The translations under genes were made by a program, and so were the position numbers. This document shows, in pieces, positions 42,041 to 54,203 of a DNA stretch of 61,245 nucleotides. Position 1 is the stretch's first letter, and each line of letters begins with the position of its first letter. The notes under the pieces were generated by a model. The model did not search any database. It was given only the letters and a program-made list of their open reading frames with translations, and had not been told where the DNA came from. Origin of the DNA: Priapulus caudatus. Taxonomy: Eukaryota; Priapulida; Priapulimorpha; Priapulimorphida; Priapulidae. The stretch lies in the NCBI RefSeq assembly GCF_000485595.1, contig NW_014577136.1, forward strand, positions 523,499-584,743, given 5' to 3'.

Positions 42041-42883
42041 ATCTCCCCCACTTCCATCTTCCATTCAAAATGGCCTGCTTGGCTGACTCTACTTCAATAT
42101 ATTTGTGGTTAACAATAGCTATATATACGCCTTTTGTTATCTGACACATTTATCTGCCAATTATGTACTAAAGCGCTACCGGGGCCAGTGAAAATGGTGC
42201 AGGGTTAGCTATACACTAGGTAAATACACATGAATCGAGCGAGTAACAACGTTAGTCGTTTCAACATCGAACATTTACATCAATGCGGCAAAACCTGCGT
42301 TAAAACGCAAGTGCACATTCCTGGTAAAACTTCACCGTAAAATGAGTAAATATTGGCGAGAAGTCCTCGCATTTGACCTATCCGGCTGTAGCCATGTACC
42401 GGTAGCTTTTAGCGAATAAGCGTCCGGTAGAGGCGTTCTTAAAATCGCTTACACTAATTAGTGCCGTAAATATATAAAAAATTTAATTAAGTTAAAATAA
42501 ATAAAATAAGTAATATCGACAAATATGGAGTACATTCGTTAAAAATCTGGCTGATGGTAATAAACTGGCTATGCATGACTGCTGACGTCACAACAATCAT
42601 CCATGGAGGCGTGGTTATCACACCCGACCAGATAGGTTTCATTACTCGGAATTGCTAAGAAATTTGGAAACAATCACAATAAGATTGAACTAGATTACAC
42701 GGAGAAGACGCATACTGCACCGCTAGCAGTTATACCCATAAACCTCGCGTACAAACACCTACCAAGGTCTCAAAATTTTATAGCCGTGGCTAAAAGTTTA
42801 ACTAATCTTCACAAGTGTTTTTGTGTGCAATAAACACAAAATGAGTGTGCGGCAAACATTTAACATACTCCACATACTGATAT

Positions 42884-43026
42884 CAGGAGTGTATAATAAT
42901 AGATATATAAATAATACGATATATATGAATTATTCTAATATTATTGTATATCTATATTCTATTATATCTGATGCTATATATCTATATTCTATATCTATAT
43001 AATAGGCTATTATTATAGCACTCATG
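42884..43026. mobile_element. 143-bp AT-rich member of the hairpin family
   Basis: Left arm CAGGAGTGTATAATAATAGA, right end complement (TAATAGGCTATTATTATAGCACTCATG). Flanks CTGATAT and GTGATTA here, but CTGATAT and GTGATAT in the duplicate (59217-59354), consistent with a 7-bp TSD with one change. Confidence 0.65.
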
Positions 43027-43189
43027 GTGATTATTATATCGGCCGGTAGTTTTTTTAGTATATGGCGTATACCTAGCTGATTACGGTTGCTGTTGGAGCG
43101 GTTCACACACGTAATAACAAATCCCAGGAATTTACACGTGAATCTGCAGCCTGCGGGAGTAAATGCTCATCCACTATCATCGGGGGTAT

Positions 43190-43359
43190 ATATAAGATGC
43201 AGGCGCGGATTTAGGCCGGTTTTTTGCACCGGTTTCCAGAAAAACCGTTGGTATCTTCGAATTGACCCCTCAAATTCACCAGAAATGCAGCCAAAATACT
43301 TAGCCTAATTTTTTACAAAAATTACACGGGGGGCGCATGCCCCGCCGGACCCCCGCTAG
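43190..43359 (+). repeat. GCAGGCGCGGATTTAG repeat fragment
   Basis: GCAGGCGCGGATTTAGGCCG with CACCGG repeats, ending in GGGGGGCGCATGCCCC and CCCCCGCTAG. This looks like the end of a G/C-run DNA transposon similar to those at 17297 and 6234. Confidence 0.45.
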
Positions 43360-43420
43360 CTGTGACTACAACTATGGAAACTGGTCAGCCACAAACCCTG
43401 CTGGATCCGTCCTGGAGATG
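43360..43420 (+). CDS. Weak candidate third exon of the secreted protein
   Basis: After acceptor CCCGCTAG, phase 2 entry reads CDYNYGNWSATNPAGSVLEM and stops at donor GTAATG in phase 0. Frame fits the previous exon, and there is an N-glycosylation sequon (NWS). But it follows a repeat end immediately and is short, so it may be fortuitous. Confidence 0.22.
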
Positions 43421-43901
43421 GTAATGTCTGTGTGCTGCATGATCGTCGTGTTTCGAATTTCCAATAACAGCCGGGCTAAGGTTCTCCTCAGCTGTTATGA
43501 CGACATGTGCATGCATGAATGACGGGCTGTGTGATGTTTGCGTTATCTCTTAGTATCTATAGCGTTACTCTATAGCAAAGCTCACCGAACTTCGCCATTT
43601 GCCTCTAATGGCTGGAAGTTCCCGTAAATCCCTGATGCACATCTTGCACAGGCAATTCTATTAAGCAACCAGGCGAACTGATTATATTACGCACTCTGCT
43701 GATGTATATATCTTATTATCTATAATTGACTATGTTTGATATATGCATCTTATTGCGGAGAATGGTCGGCTGGCAGAATTAGTGTTGCATGATTACGCAC
43801 CCAAGTGAATATGATGCCTTTCTTTACCTAATCAAGAGCATGCAAAACAAACAATCTATCCGTCCCGAATTCCCACGCTGTGCTAATTTGATATAGTATT
43901 A

Positions 43902-44937
43902 CCAGGGGCAAGACAGGTTTACCAGAACCGGGATGCTATAAAAGGTTGTTTGGTATCAACGTGTTCAGGGGACCTCCCTGAACAACTTCCAGGTGGACAA
44001 CCTTGAAAATATTGCTGAAAAAAAATGGCGGCTATTTTTCAAAATGGCCACCGTGTGTAACTAATGATGATCAATTTTTAAGATATTGTTTGAATAGAAC
44101 TTGCTTTCACCATGTGTGTGGTATCATATTAAAGGGAATTAAATTCTCTACAAGATGATACCACATTTAATGGGCTTAGTGATGATTTTAATGACAATTT
44201 TGGGCAAAAAATGTGATTTTTTACCATTTTTTTTCCAAAATGTGAATTGCACCAAAATTCATTTTCTCCATATTTCAAACGTCCTTTTGAGTAATGAATT
44301 GGAACTTTTCAGAAAACTGCCCATATGTATGGTTAATATTGTCGCAAAAGCTCAAGTTTATTGCTTTTCTAACAATAAAGTTATATTACTCCAAATTTAA
44401 CATTTTGATATTAACTAAAAACAGCATTTTGTACATTATAGTGGGGATTACAGCGTGTCATGAAAATAGCTCCCGTAGGATTTTTGTGCTCAAATTCATT
44501 TTTTTGCTTTATCGAGTTGATTTAGGGTCAAACTATCAGAAAATGGCGGGGTTCAAATTTAATTTAGTTTTAATTTTAGTTTAATTTAATTTTATATAGT
44601 AATGTTCCTTTAATCCAAATATGTAAGCTGAGCATGAAAAAGAACAACACAAATAATAAACGTTTACTGTCATTTTAATTGTGAACAGAATAATGGGACA
44701 GAATGACAAATATACCTTGGACACTAATACATCGAACATAAAATTACCTGTCACTGTGGTTAGTTAATTGTCACTGTCCAAGTCACTGCTTTCACTGCTT
44801 TCAAATATTGCAGTGTACTGAACACGGCTGCACTTGGTTGCTGATCCCTGGCAGCGACATCCAATGTAACATGCAACAGCCTTCTTCGCACAGGAACAGT
44901 TTCTGTTGCAAGCCCTCTGGTGCAGCACACGCGATTG
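43902..44937 (-). mobile_element. R repeat, copy 1 (3' flank and C-terminus of a multicopy transposon-type gene), cut by gap
   Basis: Starts CAGGGGCAAGACAGG at about 43904 and shares its sequence with 50036-51170, 60178-61245 and, inverted, 53530-54046. The last 170 bases before the gap match the C-terminal coding end of the gene at 51004-52850 (minus strand). Open frames at 44155-44584 lie in the non-coding part. Confidence 0.75.
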
Positions 44938-44962
44938 NNNNNNNNNNNNNNNNNNNNNNNNN
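44938..44962. other. Assembly gap (25 N)
   Basis: Run of 25 N. Sequence on the left stops at CACACGCGATTG, which is also (with small errors) where the window ends at 61245. Confidence 1.
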
Positions 44963-47900
44963 AGTGCCAGTGCAGCCTGGTCAGACTAAAACCACAACGC
45001 ACGCACACTAACCAGTATATTTGGTCGATACGCCGCGATCCGCTTAGCCGACACTCGAACATACGGAAGACCACGAATGGTCAGATTTTTTGTGAACTTA
45101 ATTCACAAGATAGTCTGGCTAATGGATCGTCGTGTTTGACGTATTATAAGCTTCTATAGCCGGTGACCTTAATTGTTATTTTTATGGTTTCCGTTCGTTT
45201 CGACTTTGTTATGTTTTCGATTTGTATTAAACACGCATCTTAACTCACGTGTGTACGCGATAAGTAGTTCCCACTGTATGTTTCGCCAATCCTTTTCCTT
45301 AGCCCTTGTCCACATAGCGGGACGCTCAAGTTGACGTTGGGATCTCTCCGTATGCAGGGACTGTCGACATCCCTCACTGTGATACGAAAAATGATGCTGC
45401 TCATTCTTTCACTAGATCATGCTGCAGGCAATTTACTCCCCTCAGTTGCGTTTGTCAAACCGGAACTTTTCTTATCCTTGGGCTCGGACCCCAAGGATTT
45501 TATCACATCCACCATCTTTAAGTCGTAAACGCGATCGGTATCTTGAAAACCGTACCCTGACACACACATCGCGAGGCACCGGTAATAGTTTGGCGCATAG
45601 TTTCAGCCCATCAATTCGCTAATACGGATGGCATAGAATGAGGGCTGACATATCTGTTTCGTATCACTGTGGTCTTGCATTAGGTTGTCGCTATGTTTAA
45701 ATGTGTCAATTGTATATTTATACAATTATGTATGATCCCACGTTTATTGCTATTTTAGGGTTAGCGTATTTTTGGTTAATTAGTTTATCGTATATATAGT
45801 TTTTAAATTATAACATAACGTTACTTTTCAATGAGGACAATAAACTTTTTACAGATTAGGAGCCAAGGTAATTATTGATATTACAGCAAAACCGGTGACG
45901 TATAGAAATCGCGACGGCTTGGCACGGTCAACACCCAATAAATAGCCTTGCAGTATGCCGCGGGATACGTTGCATGACACCGTTAGCGGTTTTAACTGAC
46001 GCCAACCTAAACAGGCCAAGTTCCGGTCGCACTTAATGACGAAAAAACGCGGTCGATTCAAACTAGTCGGCCGGGCGATTTTCGGAAAACTGATAATAAT
46101 TTAGGTACACGGACGAAAGATTGTGAGTAGAGAAGATTTATCTACCTTGAAGAGAAGAGACGAGGTGCGAATTTATAGGAGATAGAACCGAAAGATAGTT
46201 AGATGACCAGGGGCCTAGGCTGGGGTGCATGGAGGTCAGCCGTAGTTATATTATATAGGTATATATATATGATACTATGGATATATCATATTATATATAT
46301 AAATCATGAATATATATATGCTTTGAATTAGTGAATTTTATTCTGAATAATAGTGCCAGCTTCTTAACAAGTAATACAGGTTCAGCGACTCAACAGTCGT
46401 CTTTTACTATCTTTAATGCTGATTCATATTATCTAGTCCTTTACCTTATTGCTATTTGGGTATACGTTTTCACGATCGGTTGTGCTCTGCTGCTTACGTT
46501 TGGATTTGGTAGCCCGGCACGGAGCAAAGCAGTAACTAAACTACGATCAAGCTTTTGACCCTTTAGTCACAATACTACTAGTCTTACATACTACTAACTC
46601 ATACTAACTACTACTACTACTGAACTAACTACTAGTATGCTACTTACTCTTATTTTGTTGCTGCTATTTTCTGCTTTTCTTGGCTGACATGCGCTACGTT
46701 CCTTTAACAGACTACTACTACTATACTAGCTTTGTATTGCTGCCTATACTTTATAACTGACTGTTTACTACCAACTCTTCGGGGCATTTGAATAGTAGTG
46801 AGGCTGCTTTTACGTCTTGCCTGTGCTAACTACCTGTGACTATATCTACCTACTACTCGACGCTGCTGCTGCTACTATACTACCGACCACACACCACTCC
46901 ACTACGACTACTACTACTACTCACTAACACATGATAGCTACGTACTCACTGACTTTTATATACTACTTTTAGCTTTTGTTTCTGTGTCTGGTGCTGCTTG
47001 GTTGTTTCTTTTACGTTTATTACTGGAACTACCTTATGGCTCTGTACTACTATCTTTACTGAACTTTGATGCTGGCTGTCTGGCTTGGCTTACTACTTGA
47101 TATTGTTGTTTTTTTTTTCTTACTTGGTTACTTATTTACTTTTATCAATCTATCCTTTGTTACTTACTTTTTGACATCGATCTGCATTCTTCACGCACTA
47201 ACTTTTACTTTTTACTTCTTTACGGTCTCTCAATTTCCCACCATGTGTCTGTTTTATTGCCAGCATACCTTGCGTTTCGGATTCCGAACGCTGAAACGGT
47301 CCGTATTTTTCAGTGTGATTAACAGAAGTCCCTCTGTCTTTCGTTGCTTCTGCGCATCTGTCTATCATCATTCTGCGTCGTTGACGGTTCGACTCACATG
47401 ACATATACATGTTCAGCAATTTCGTCGCTTACGCTCGTTAGTGCACTGTCAGGTGCTTGTGCGTACGCATTCTCCGTATTCTCGTCTTTTTCCTTCTGAG
47501 CCGCACAGACGAGCAGCGCGTACCCACGACACGAAACTTGACTCGGCTTCGTTCAGTCTACGTGTGCAGCGGTGACGACGACCGACTAATGCGGCGTGCG
47601 CTAAGGCCGAGGTCGAGCGCCTTGCGGGGTCGGAGCGATATGTCAGACTAGAGAGTCAGTGTGATGACCTGATGGTCTTCCTACTTGGGTTGATCTGATT
47701 CTTTGCCTCGTTGAGAATTTCCGCGCGCGTAGATATGTATGGTTAAGTAGCGACGTCATACACTTCTGTTGAGCCGGCTTAGTGAACGTGCGTGAAGATA
47801 GGTTCCTTACACATTTTGTGAATCAGGTTTCGGGGCAGAATGCTTCCTGTTCTGCGTCGTGGGGGTCGCTTCCGGCGATTCGTTAAATCACGCGAATTTT

Positions 47901-48780
47901 TTCGTCGTTGAATTTACTTAGTGCTGTACGTGATATTCATTCGGTGACCCGTCGCGTGAGCGCCGTGTGCATATATGAATTCTTGACGATGATATCACCT
48001 ATATCCGTGTAATCGGTGAGTATTCGTCGCTGAACCTTCATTGTTCATCTCTCCGTTGGACGGTAGTCGTGATACGTTGCGTGATCCACCAGCGATACTG
48101 TTTTATTAACTCGTATTTTTGTAACTTAATTCAGTCCCGTCGACGTATTCAGCTGCTGTCGTGCTTAAGCTTGCCGGTGCAGGTTCGCTTGTGAGATATA
48201 GCGTCTTCGATCCTGTAGTCCGTCACATTTTCACACAACTTTTTTTTGTTCGTGAGTATACCCGATACTACATTCGCAACTCAACTTTGCATTGATCAGT
48301 CATCATGTTTGTGTCTCTCTACTTTTTTACTGTACCTAGTAACTCTACAAATAATCTCTGCCTTCTTATTTATTTTTTATATTTTGCGAATTATGCCTTA
48401 GCAGCACGCCTTAGTTAGGCTCCAATAATTCGTTATCCGGAATTCCATCTTAGTGCCACTGTTTTGTTTGTTGTTTATATTTGCATCTATGAGTTATTCA
48501 TGCAATTAACCTTCGATCTACTGTCAGGCTATCCTTGTACTAAGTTGTTCTGACGCTGTAGCCTGTGTCAGCATAGTATGCTATAGGTATTGCATTACAA
48601 AATTTCTATATCAATTAATAATCACATAGCAGCCAAAATGATCGCAGTGCACACATAATTAGCAGGCAATTTTTTCCTTAGCCGCTATGACGTATTTTTT
48701 TGACTAAACCACATCTTACAAGTGCAGTAAAGCATTTGTTGCACACTATAGACTCAATAGAATACTTACCTAGTTCAGTA
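44963..48780. other. No gene recognised
   Basis: One frame at 46331-46558 ends in a 20-residue hydrophobic stretch (LYLIAIWVYVFTIGCALLLT) followed by a basic tail and stop. It could be a last exon of a membrane protein, but I see no partner exons. 46560-46930 is rich in CTACTACTA. Other frames look fortuitous. Confidence 0.4.
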
Positions 48781-48782
48781 AT

Positions 48783-49080
48783 CCCACGTAGCTAGCTAGC
48801 CAGATACTCTTTTTACCAGTCCCTATGTAAATCACTGTACTAGCTAGCAGATACCCTTTATCTCAGTCCATGTAATCAGGCTACTTAGCTAACAGATACC
48901 TTGCCAGTCCAGTAATCAGTAGCTAGCAGGCGATAGACGTCACGTGGGTAGCCACACGGTAACTGAGCAGACGCATGTCGTCACGTGGGTACCACTACGG
49001 TAACTAGCAGCGCGATAGAGTCACGTTGGTAGGCCACACGGTAACTAGCAATAGCGAGACGATGGAGTCACGGCGTGAGT
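48783..49080 (+). repeat. Two adjacent degenerate minisatellites
   Basis: First about 3-4 units of AGCTAGCAGATACC...CCAGTCCATGTAATCA (about 45-55 bp), then about 4 units of GTCACGTGGGTAGCCACACG followed by GTAACTAGCAG (about 40 bp). Units differ by small indels. Confidence 0.7.
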
Positions 49081-49664
49081 TGTACCAATTTCTACGCGTT
49101 TCATACAGTCGCTGTCACCATGTCACTGTGCTATTGAAGTAAGGATCAATCATAGGATATATAGGATAATATATGGGGAATGGATTCCTATATTATCTTA
49201 CTTCCCTGATGTCAGTGCATAACTCTATACGGGCACGAACACGACTAACACACACACTGCACAACTATTCTTTACGTCCACACTCCACATTACTCACGCT
49301 CACCCCATACACTCAATACACACATATCACGGCGCAGCAGCAAATACTTAATTCAACAACCGCGCACGCACTCTCCGGCCGCCTCCTCTCCGTCAGCCTG
49401 AGACAAGCCGTCGCTCATCCGCCAGCATCTCAATGTGGTTTAATTCAGCAGCAGATCTCTCTCTCGGCCCAGTGCAAACACCCGCTTTGTTAAATTTGGG
49501 ACATATTTGGTATAGTGGATGTCTATCGTAGTTAATTCCTTGTCGCTCGTGCACGATCATCTTTTTTTTGAGCACATTGCTTCAATTTTGCCGGTTTCGC
49601 TATTTTTCCAAGAAGCGCAAAGCGCGCTTGATGCAGCACGCCGCCAGCGGAGAGCGTATTCGTG

Positions 49665-49945
49665 AGATCCGGCAGAAGACGTCCCGTGGCAGAACGAGTC
49701 ACGGTAGAAGACGTTCATTACATGATGATCGTCCACCGCATTGAAGAACAGTCCAGCGTAAAGGAAGAGTCACACGAAAGAACGTCATTCGAAAGAGGAC
49801 GTCACTAGTCAGACGACTTATACGACAAAAGCGTCACGAAAGATTGGACGTTACAGGCAGAAGGCGATCACGGCAAGAAAAGACGTCACGAAAGAGGGAC
49901 TGTCAACAAGGCATGAAGATCGTCACGGCGGTTATGCCACGTCAG
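49665..49945 (+). repeat. GACGTCAC minisatellite
   Basis: At least ten degenerate units of about 20-28 bp around GACGTCACG(A/G)(A/C)AGA. The core is also CREB-site-like (TGACGTCA half sites), probably incidental. Confidence 0.7.
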
Positions 49946-50035
49946 TTCTGTAAATGAACAATTATTATATATGATGTGCGCGTTATGGGCCAACACCAGT
50001 CTCGTCCGGATTTCTGGTTTTTAATCCGTACATAT

Positions 50036-51003
50036 ACCGCAGGGGCAAGACAGGTTACTTCTAGAACCGGGATGACATAAAAGGATGTTTGGTATCAACT
50101 GTGTTTCTCAGTGGGCCCTCTGAACAACATTCCAAGCGTGGACAACCTTGAAAAATATGCTGACTGAAATAAAAATTGGGCTGAGCCATTTTTTTAACAA
50201 ATGACCCGACCTTGTGATAATATCTAAGGATGAATTCCATTTTTTTGTAAGATATTGTTTGAAATAGGAACTTGGCTTGGTCACCATGTCTGTGTGATAG
50301 TCATATTCAAAAGACGAAATTAGTCATTTTCTACAACGATGATACCACTTTAATCGAGCTTAAGTGATTGATTTTAATGCAAGTTTTTGGCAAAAAATGT
50401 GATTTTGTATCCATTTTTTTTCCAAAAAATATATGAATTGCCATTCCAAAATTTATTTTCTACCATATTTCAACTGTCTTCTTGAGTAATAGAATCAATG
50501 GACTTTTTCCAGAAACTGCCAACATATGTATGGTTAATATTTTAGTCGCATATTAAGTCTAAGTTTATTGCTTTTCTAACAACTCAAAGTTAATATTACT
50601 TTCGTCATAATTTTTTAACATTTTTGATATAAACTAAAAACAGCATTTTGTACCATTATATGGGATTACAGCGTTGTCATGAAAAATAGCTCCCGTAGGA
50701 TTTTGTGCTCAAATTCATTTTTTTGCTTTATCGAGTTGATTTAGGGTCAAACTATCAGAAAATTGGCGGGCGTTCAAATTTAATTTAGTTTTATTTTAGT
50801 TTAATTTAATTTTATATAGTAATGTTCCTTCTCTTTATTCTAAATCTGTAAGCTGAGCATTGAAAAAGAACAACACAAATATAAATACGTTTACTGTCAT
50901 TTTAATTGTGAACAGAATAATGGGACAGAATGACAATATATACCTTGGGACAACTAATCATCGAACATAAAATTACCTGTCACTGTGCGTTAGTTATATT
51001 GTC
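50036..51003 (-). mobile_element. R repeat, copy 2, non-coding 3' flank of the multicopy gene
   Basis: Starts at CAGGGGCAAGACAGG. Aligns along its length with 43902-44760, but with an indel every 15-30 bases. Leads directly into the coding end at 51004. Confidence 0.75.
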
Positions 51004-52850
51004 ACTGTCCAGTCACTGCTTGTTCAGCTGCTTCAAATATTGCAGTGTACTGAACACGGCTGCCACTTGGTTGCTGATCCCTGGGCAGCGACATCCAATG
51101 TAACATGCAACAGCCTTCTTCGCACAGGAACAGTTTCTGTTGCACCCTCTTGGTGTGCCACCAACGCGATGGCCTTGCTTTGTCATTGCTGCTGCAGCCA
51201 GGCTGGTTGAGTTGAAGGACTGGGACAAGTTTCCCATCCTGCAGAGCCCAGCCATACTCCTCAAATGGGGGAAGCTCTGGCCTGCAAATGGCACTCTTGT
51301 CTATGAAAGTTGCTAGAGCTGCACGTCGTAGGTGTTGTCAAGAAATGCATCTCTTCTGTTGGTGGTAGCAGCTTCAGCAGAGTTTGACCTGTATTCAGGA
51401 ATTTGTTGACCCTCAGTTTTCCAATATCACACTCCTCAAAGTCAACAGCTTTGTTAGAGTACACAGTGATGACAAGCTTGCGTGCCTGGTCGATGAGTTC
51501 CAATGTGATGTCTTGCTGACCTTGCTCGCCAAAGTCTTCAAGTTTAGATATGTGTGTAGTCTTGCTACTGCTCATCCAGGTCTTCTTCCCAGTGAAGAAA
51601 AGATAGCTTGTCGTGTCTCTTCCACTCAGATAGTGGATAAATGGTAGTGCACGACCACTGCGAAGGTCCCAGTGCCACAGCCATTTAGTGTATGGGTAGG
51701 TAGTTCTCCGTGGCAGTTCTCGCCCACAGTTCAGGAAGATCTTTCAGAATAGTGGTGGCATAGTAGACACAGATGATGATGATATCCGTGTCATTGCCGT
51801 GAATGATCACTCTCTCAACATCTTCATTCTGAACGCTGTATATAGCATGACTCTTGTATCAGCCTCCTGCTGTGCAGACTCCAAGGCAGTGACGTCAGTT
51901 GCGGACCCTTCGGTGAGCAGCACACTCAGGGTTTCTTCCTTGAATCCTCCGCCTAGGTAAAGGCGAGTTGAACCCAGTGCTGGATCTAGCTGTTCACTCT
52001 CGGTCCACGTCTCACACAGGAAACTCAGCTTTGTTGGCTGATACTGAGAAGAATTCTTGTGGGTCTGGGGCTCAGTACTGCTCACTGACTTCAAACACCT
52101 TAGCTGGTCTGGATCGGCCGTACCTGTGCTGCTGCTCTGCTGATTTGAGACTTTGTTCACTGTATCGGTCACAGCAGAAATGTATGATCCCTGTGCCAGC
52201 AGGAACATCTTTCAGCAGCTAGTGCTTGTAGCGATCAGCAATGGCTCTGAATGTTTCATCTTTCTTGAATGACCAGTGGCGTATGGCATGCATTTCGTCA
52301 ACCACCACTGCTGTCTTCAGGTTTCCTTGTGGCAGATCAGCAACACTGGTCACTTGAGTCTCCTCCGTCAAGGTCTTCACGAGACTAGCCGTTGTACCTG
52401 CAGCCCTCATGCTTCCACCTTCATTGAATAAAGACGGGGGCATCTTACTACACTCATGGTTGCCAATAAAGTTGACGATGTCGACATCTTCACCACTGGC
52501 CATGATCTGTGTTATGCGAAGAAGGGCAGAACTCTACTTCATCACTCTTGTCTGGTGCACTGTTCCTTGCCGACTTCTTTGGCTTTGAATTTTGCGTGTG
52601 GAAGGTTTTCAACCTCACGATGGACGTCTTCTTTTGATCACTGGATATGGAACTGGACAATGCCTTCAGACCAAGTTCCTTCACACCGATGAGGTGTTCC
52701 TGGACTGCTGCCTCTGCACGCTGCCCCGTTGATAGATTAACCAGGGATGGCATTGTTGCTGAGAATGGGTTGGTCTCCATGGCTGCTATCACTTTCTGGA
52801 CCATCTCTGCATCCCTTGCCACTCGGGTTGTTCGATATTAGTTCAATAAA
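51004..52850 (-). pseudogene. Multicopy transposon-type gene with QEADTR and CXC-like motifs, frameshifted
   Basis: Read on the minus strand in broken frames. MARDAEMVQKVIAAMETNPF and LVNLSTGQRAEAAVQEHLIG (52822-52490). NHECSKMPPSLFNEGGSMRA and LKTAVVVDEMHAIRHWSF (52503-52219). FLCETWTESEQLDPALGSTR, LYLGGGFKEE, ALESAQQEADTRVMLYT (52208-51807). HGNDTDIIIICVYY and SGRDTTSYLFFTGKK (about 51790-51550). A Cys cluster RGCNRNCSCAKKAVACYIGC near the C-terminus (51013-51294). I recall this protein as a large anonymous family in cnidarian-, sponge- and mollusc-type genomes; the cluster resembles a tesmin/CXC fold. At least five frame changes break it. Function unassigned; probably mobile-element derived. 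Confidence 0.7.
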
Positions 52851-52854
52851 GTGT

Positions 52855-53520
52855 AGTTTATAGATGGAAGAACAGTGATTTTTGTCAGCGAGGCGGTACC
52901 CAGTGGGCAAGACTCCTCAAGAATCCTCTGGTAATCACTCCCAATGTAGACGTCTGCGAGGGTATTGACGAGGTTCGTTTCACACACTGAATTTCCTTAC
53001 GATTTTCCATGTATATACTGTAATATGATATGTACTGAACCCAAAATATGTCTTACGGCTCATAGACTGTTGATATGTAAGAAAATGTTGGGCAAGTAAA
53101 ATCAAAATTCGGACAAGGAAAAATTGCTTCTTGTTGCCAGACAGACCAACCAGATCTGACTAGTCGATCCTAACCGGTAGTCTGCGATAGCCACTTAAAG
53201 TGCTCTTATCTCTTGTCATGACTATCTGATCGCAAAAATGACTGCATCAGTTGTCTTCCTATGCCTGCAAACCTATAGAAAGAGGTACTATATGACCAAG
53301 TTTATCACTGCCATGATAATGACATTGAATTTAACGAAGATCGTAACCGGAAGTCGATAATGGCCACTTCCGGTCACTTTGAAATTGTGATAAATAGACT
53401 CAGCATCATCCCAAACCCCTGAAATGACGCCAGGATCGTGATAATAGGTTCATTATTAGCAGAAACAGGCCCGGGGTCAGTCAGGGGGTCATGGGAAAGA
53501 AAAGCCCCTCCCCCGGGGGG
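52855..53520. other. No gene recognised
   Basis: No open frame with a known motif. Contains GGAAGTCGATAATGGCCACT and a similar earlier TAGCCACTTAAAGTG segment, suggesting an old internal repeat. Confidence 0.4.
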
Positions 53521-53529
53521 TCGAGGGGT

Positions 53530-54046
53530 CGGAAAATTTGATCCCTACCATTTTCTGATAGTTTGACCCTAAATCAACTCGATAAAGCAAAAAAATCAAT
53601 TTTAGCAAAAAAATCCTACGGGAGCTATTTTCATGACACGCCATACCCCACTATAATGTACAAAATGCTGTTTTTAGTTAATATCAAAATGTTAACTTTG
53701 GAGCAATATAACTTTATTGTTAGAAAAGCAACGAACTTGAGCTTTTGCGACAATATTAACAACACATATGGGCAGTTTTCTGAAAAGTTCCAATTCATTA
53801 CTCAAAAGGACTTTTGAAATATGGAGAAAAATGTATTTTGGTGCAATTCATATTTTGGGGAAAAATGGTAAAAAATCACATTTTTGGCCCAAAATTGTCA
53901 TTAAAATCATCGCCAAGCCCATTAAATGTGGTATCATCTTGTGGAGAATTTAATTCCCTTTAATATGATACCACACACATGGTGAAAGCAAGTTCTATTC
54001 AAACGATATCTTAAAAATTGATCATCATTAGTTACACACGGTGGCC
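53530..54046 (+). mobile_element. R repeat, inverted fragment
   Basis: Reverse complement of about 44040-44560 of R copy 1, with few differences. It abuts the duplicated segment abruptly at GGTGGCCAT|AACACATAC. Confidence 0.75.
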
Positions 54047-54096
54047 ATAACACATACACATGCACACGCACGCACACACACGCACGCACACACACA

Positions 54097-54203
54097 AGCT
54101 CAGGCTGGGATCCCAAGAGTGATACAAATGCTTTGCGGAGTTTTGCTGATATTGAAAGGAAGCGGTCATAGTAATTGCATCCTGTTAAAATGGGGACGTT
54201 TGC
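54097..54203 (+). pseudogene. Second copy of secreted-protein exon 2, frame broken
   Basis: Matches 37509-37622 but lacks bases in at least four places (for example GCTGGGATCCC without the preceding T, and AAAGGAAGCGG for a longer original), destroying the frame. This could be decay or sequencing error. Confidence 0.6.

Noticed and set aside
41580-42112. Long Ser/Leu-rich (+) and Arg/Glu-rich (-) open frames
   Set aside because: A CT-rich tract is open in most frames; no splice or start context. The same holds for 57871-58443.
47066-47401. Hydrophobic 111-residue frame resembling a multi-pass membrane protein
   Set aside because: T-rich sequence gives Phe and Leu by composition; no family motif and no exon partners.
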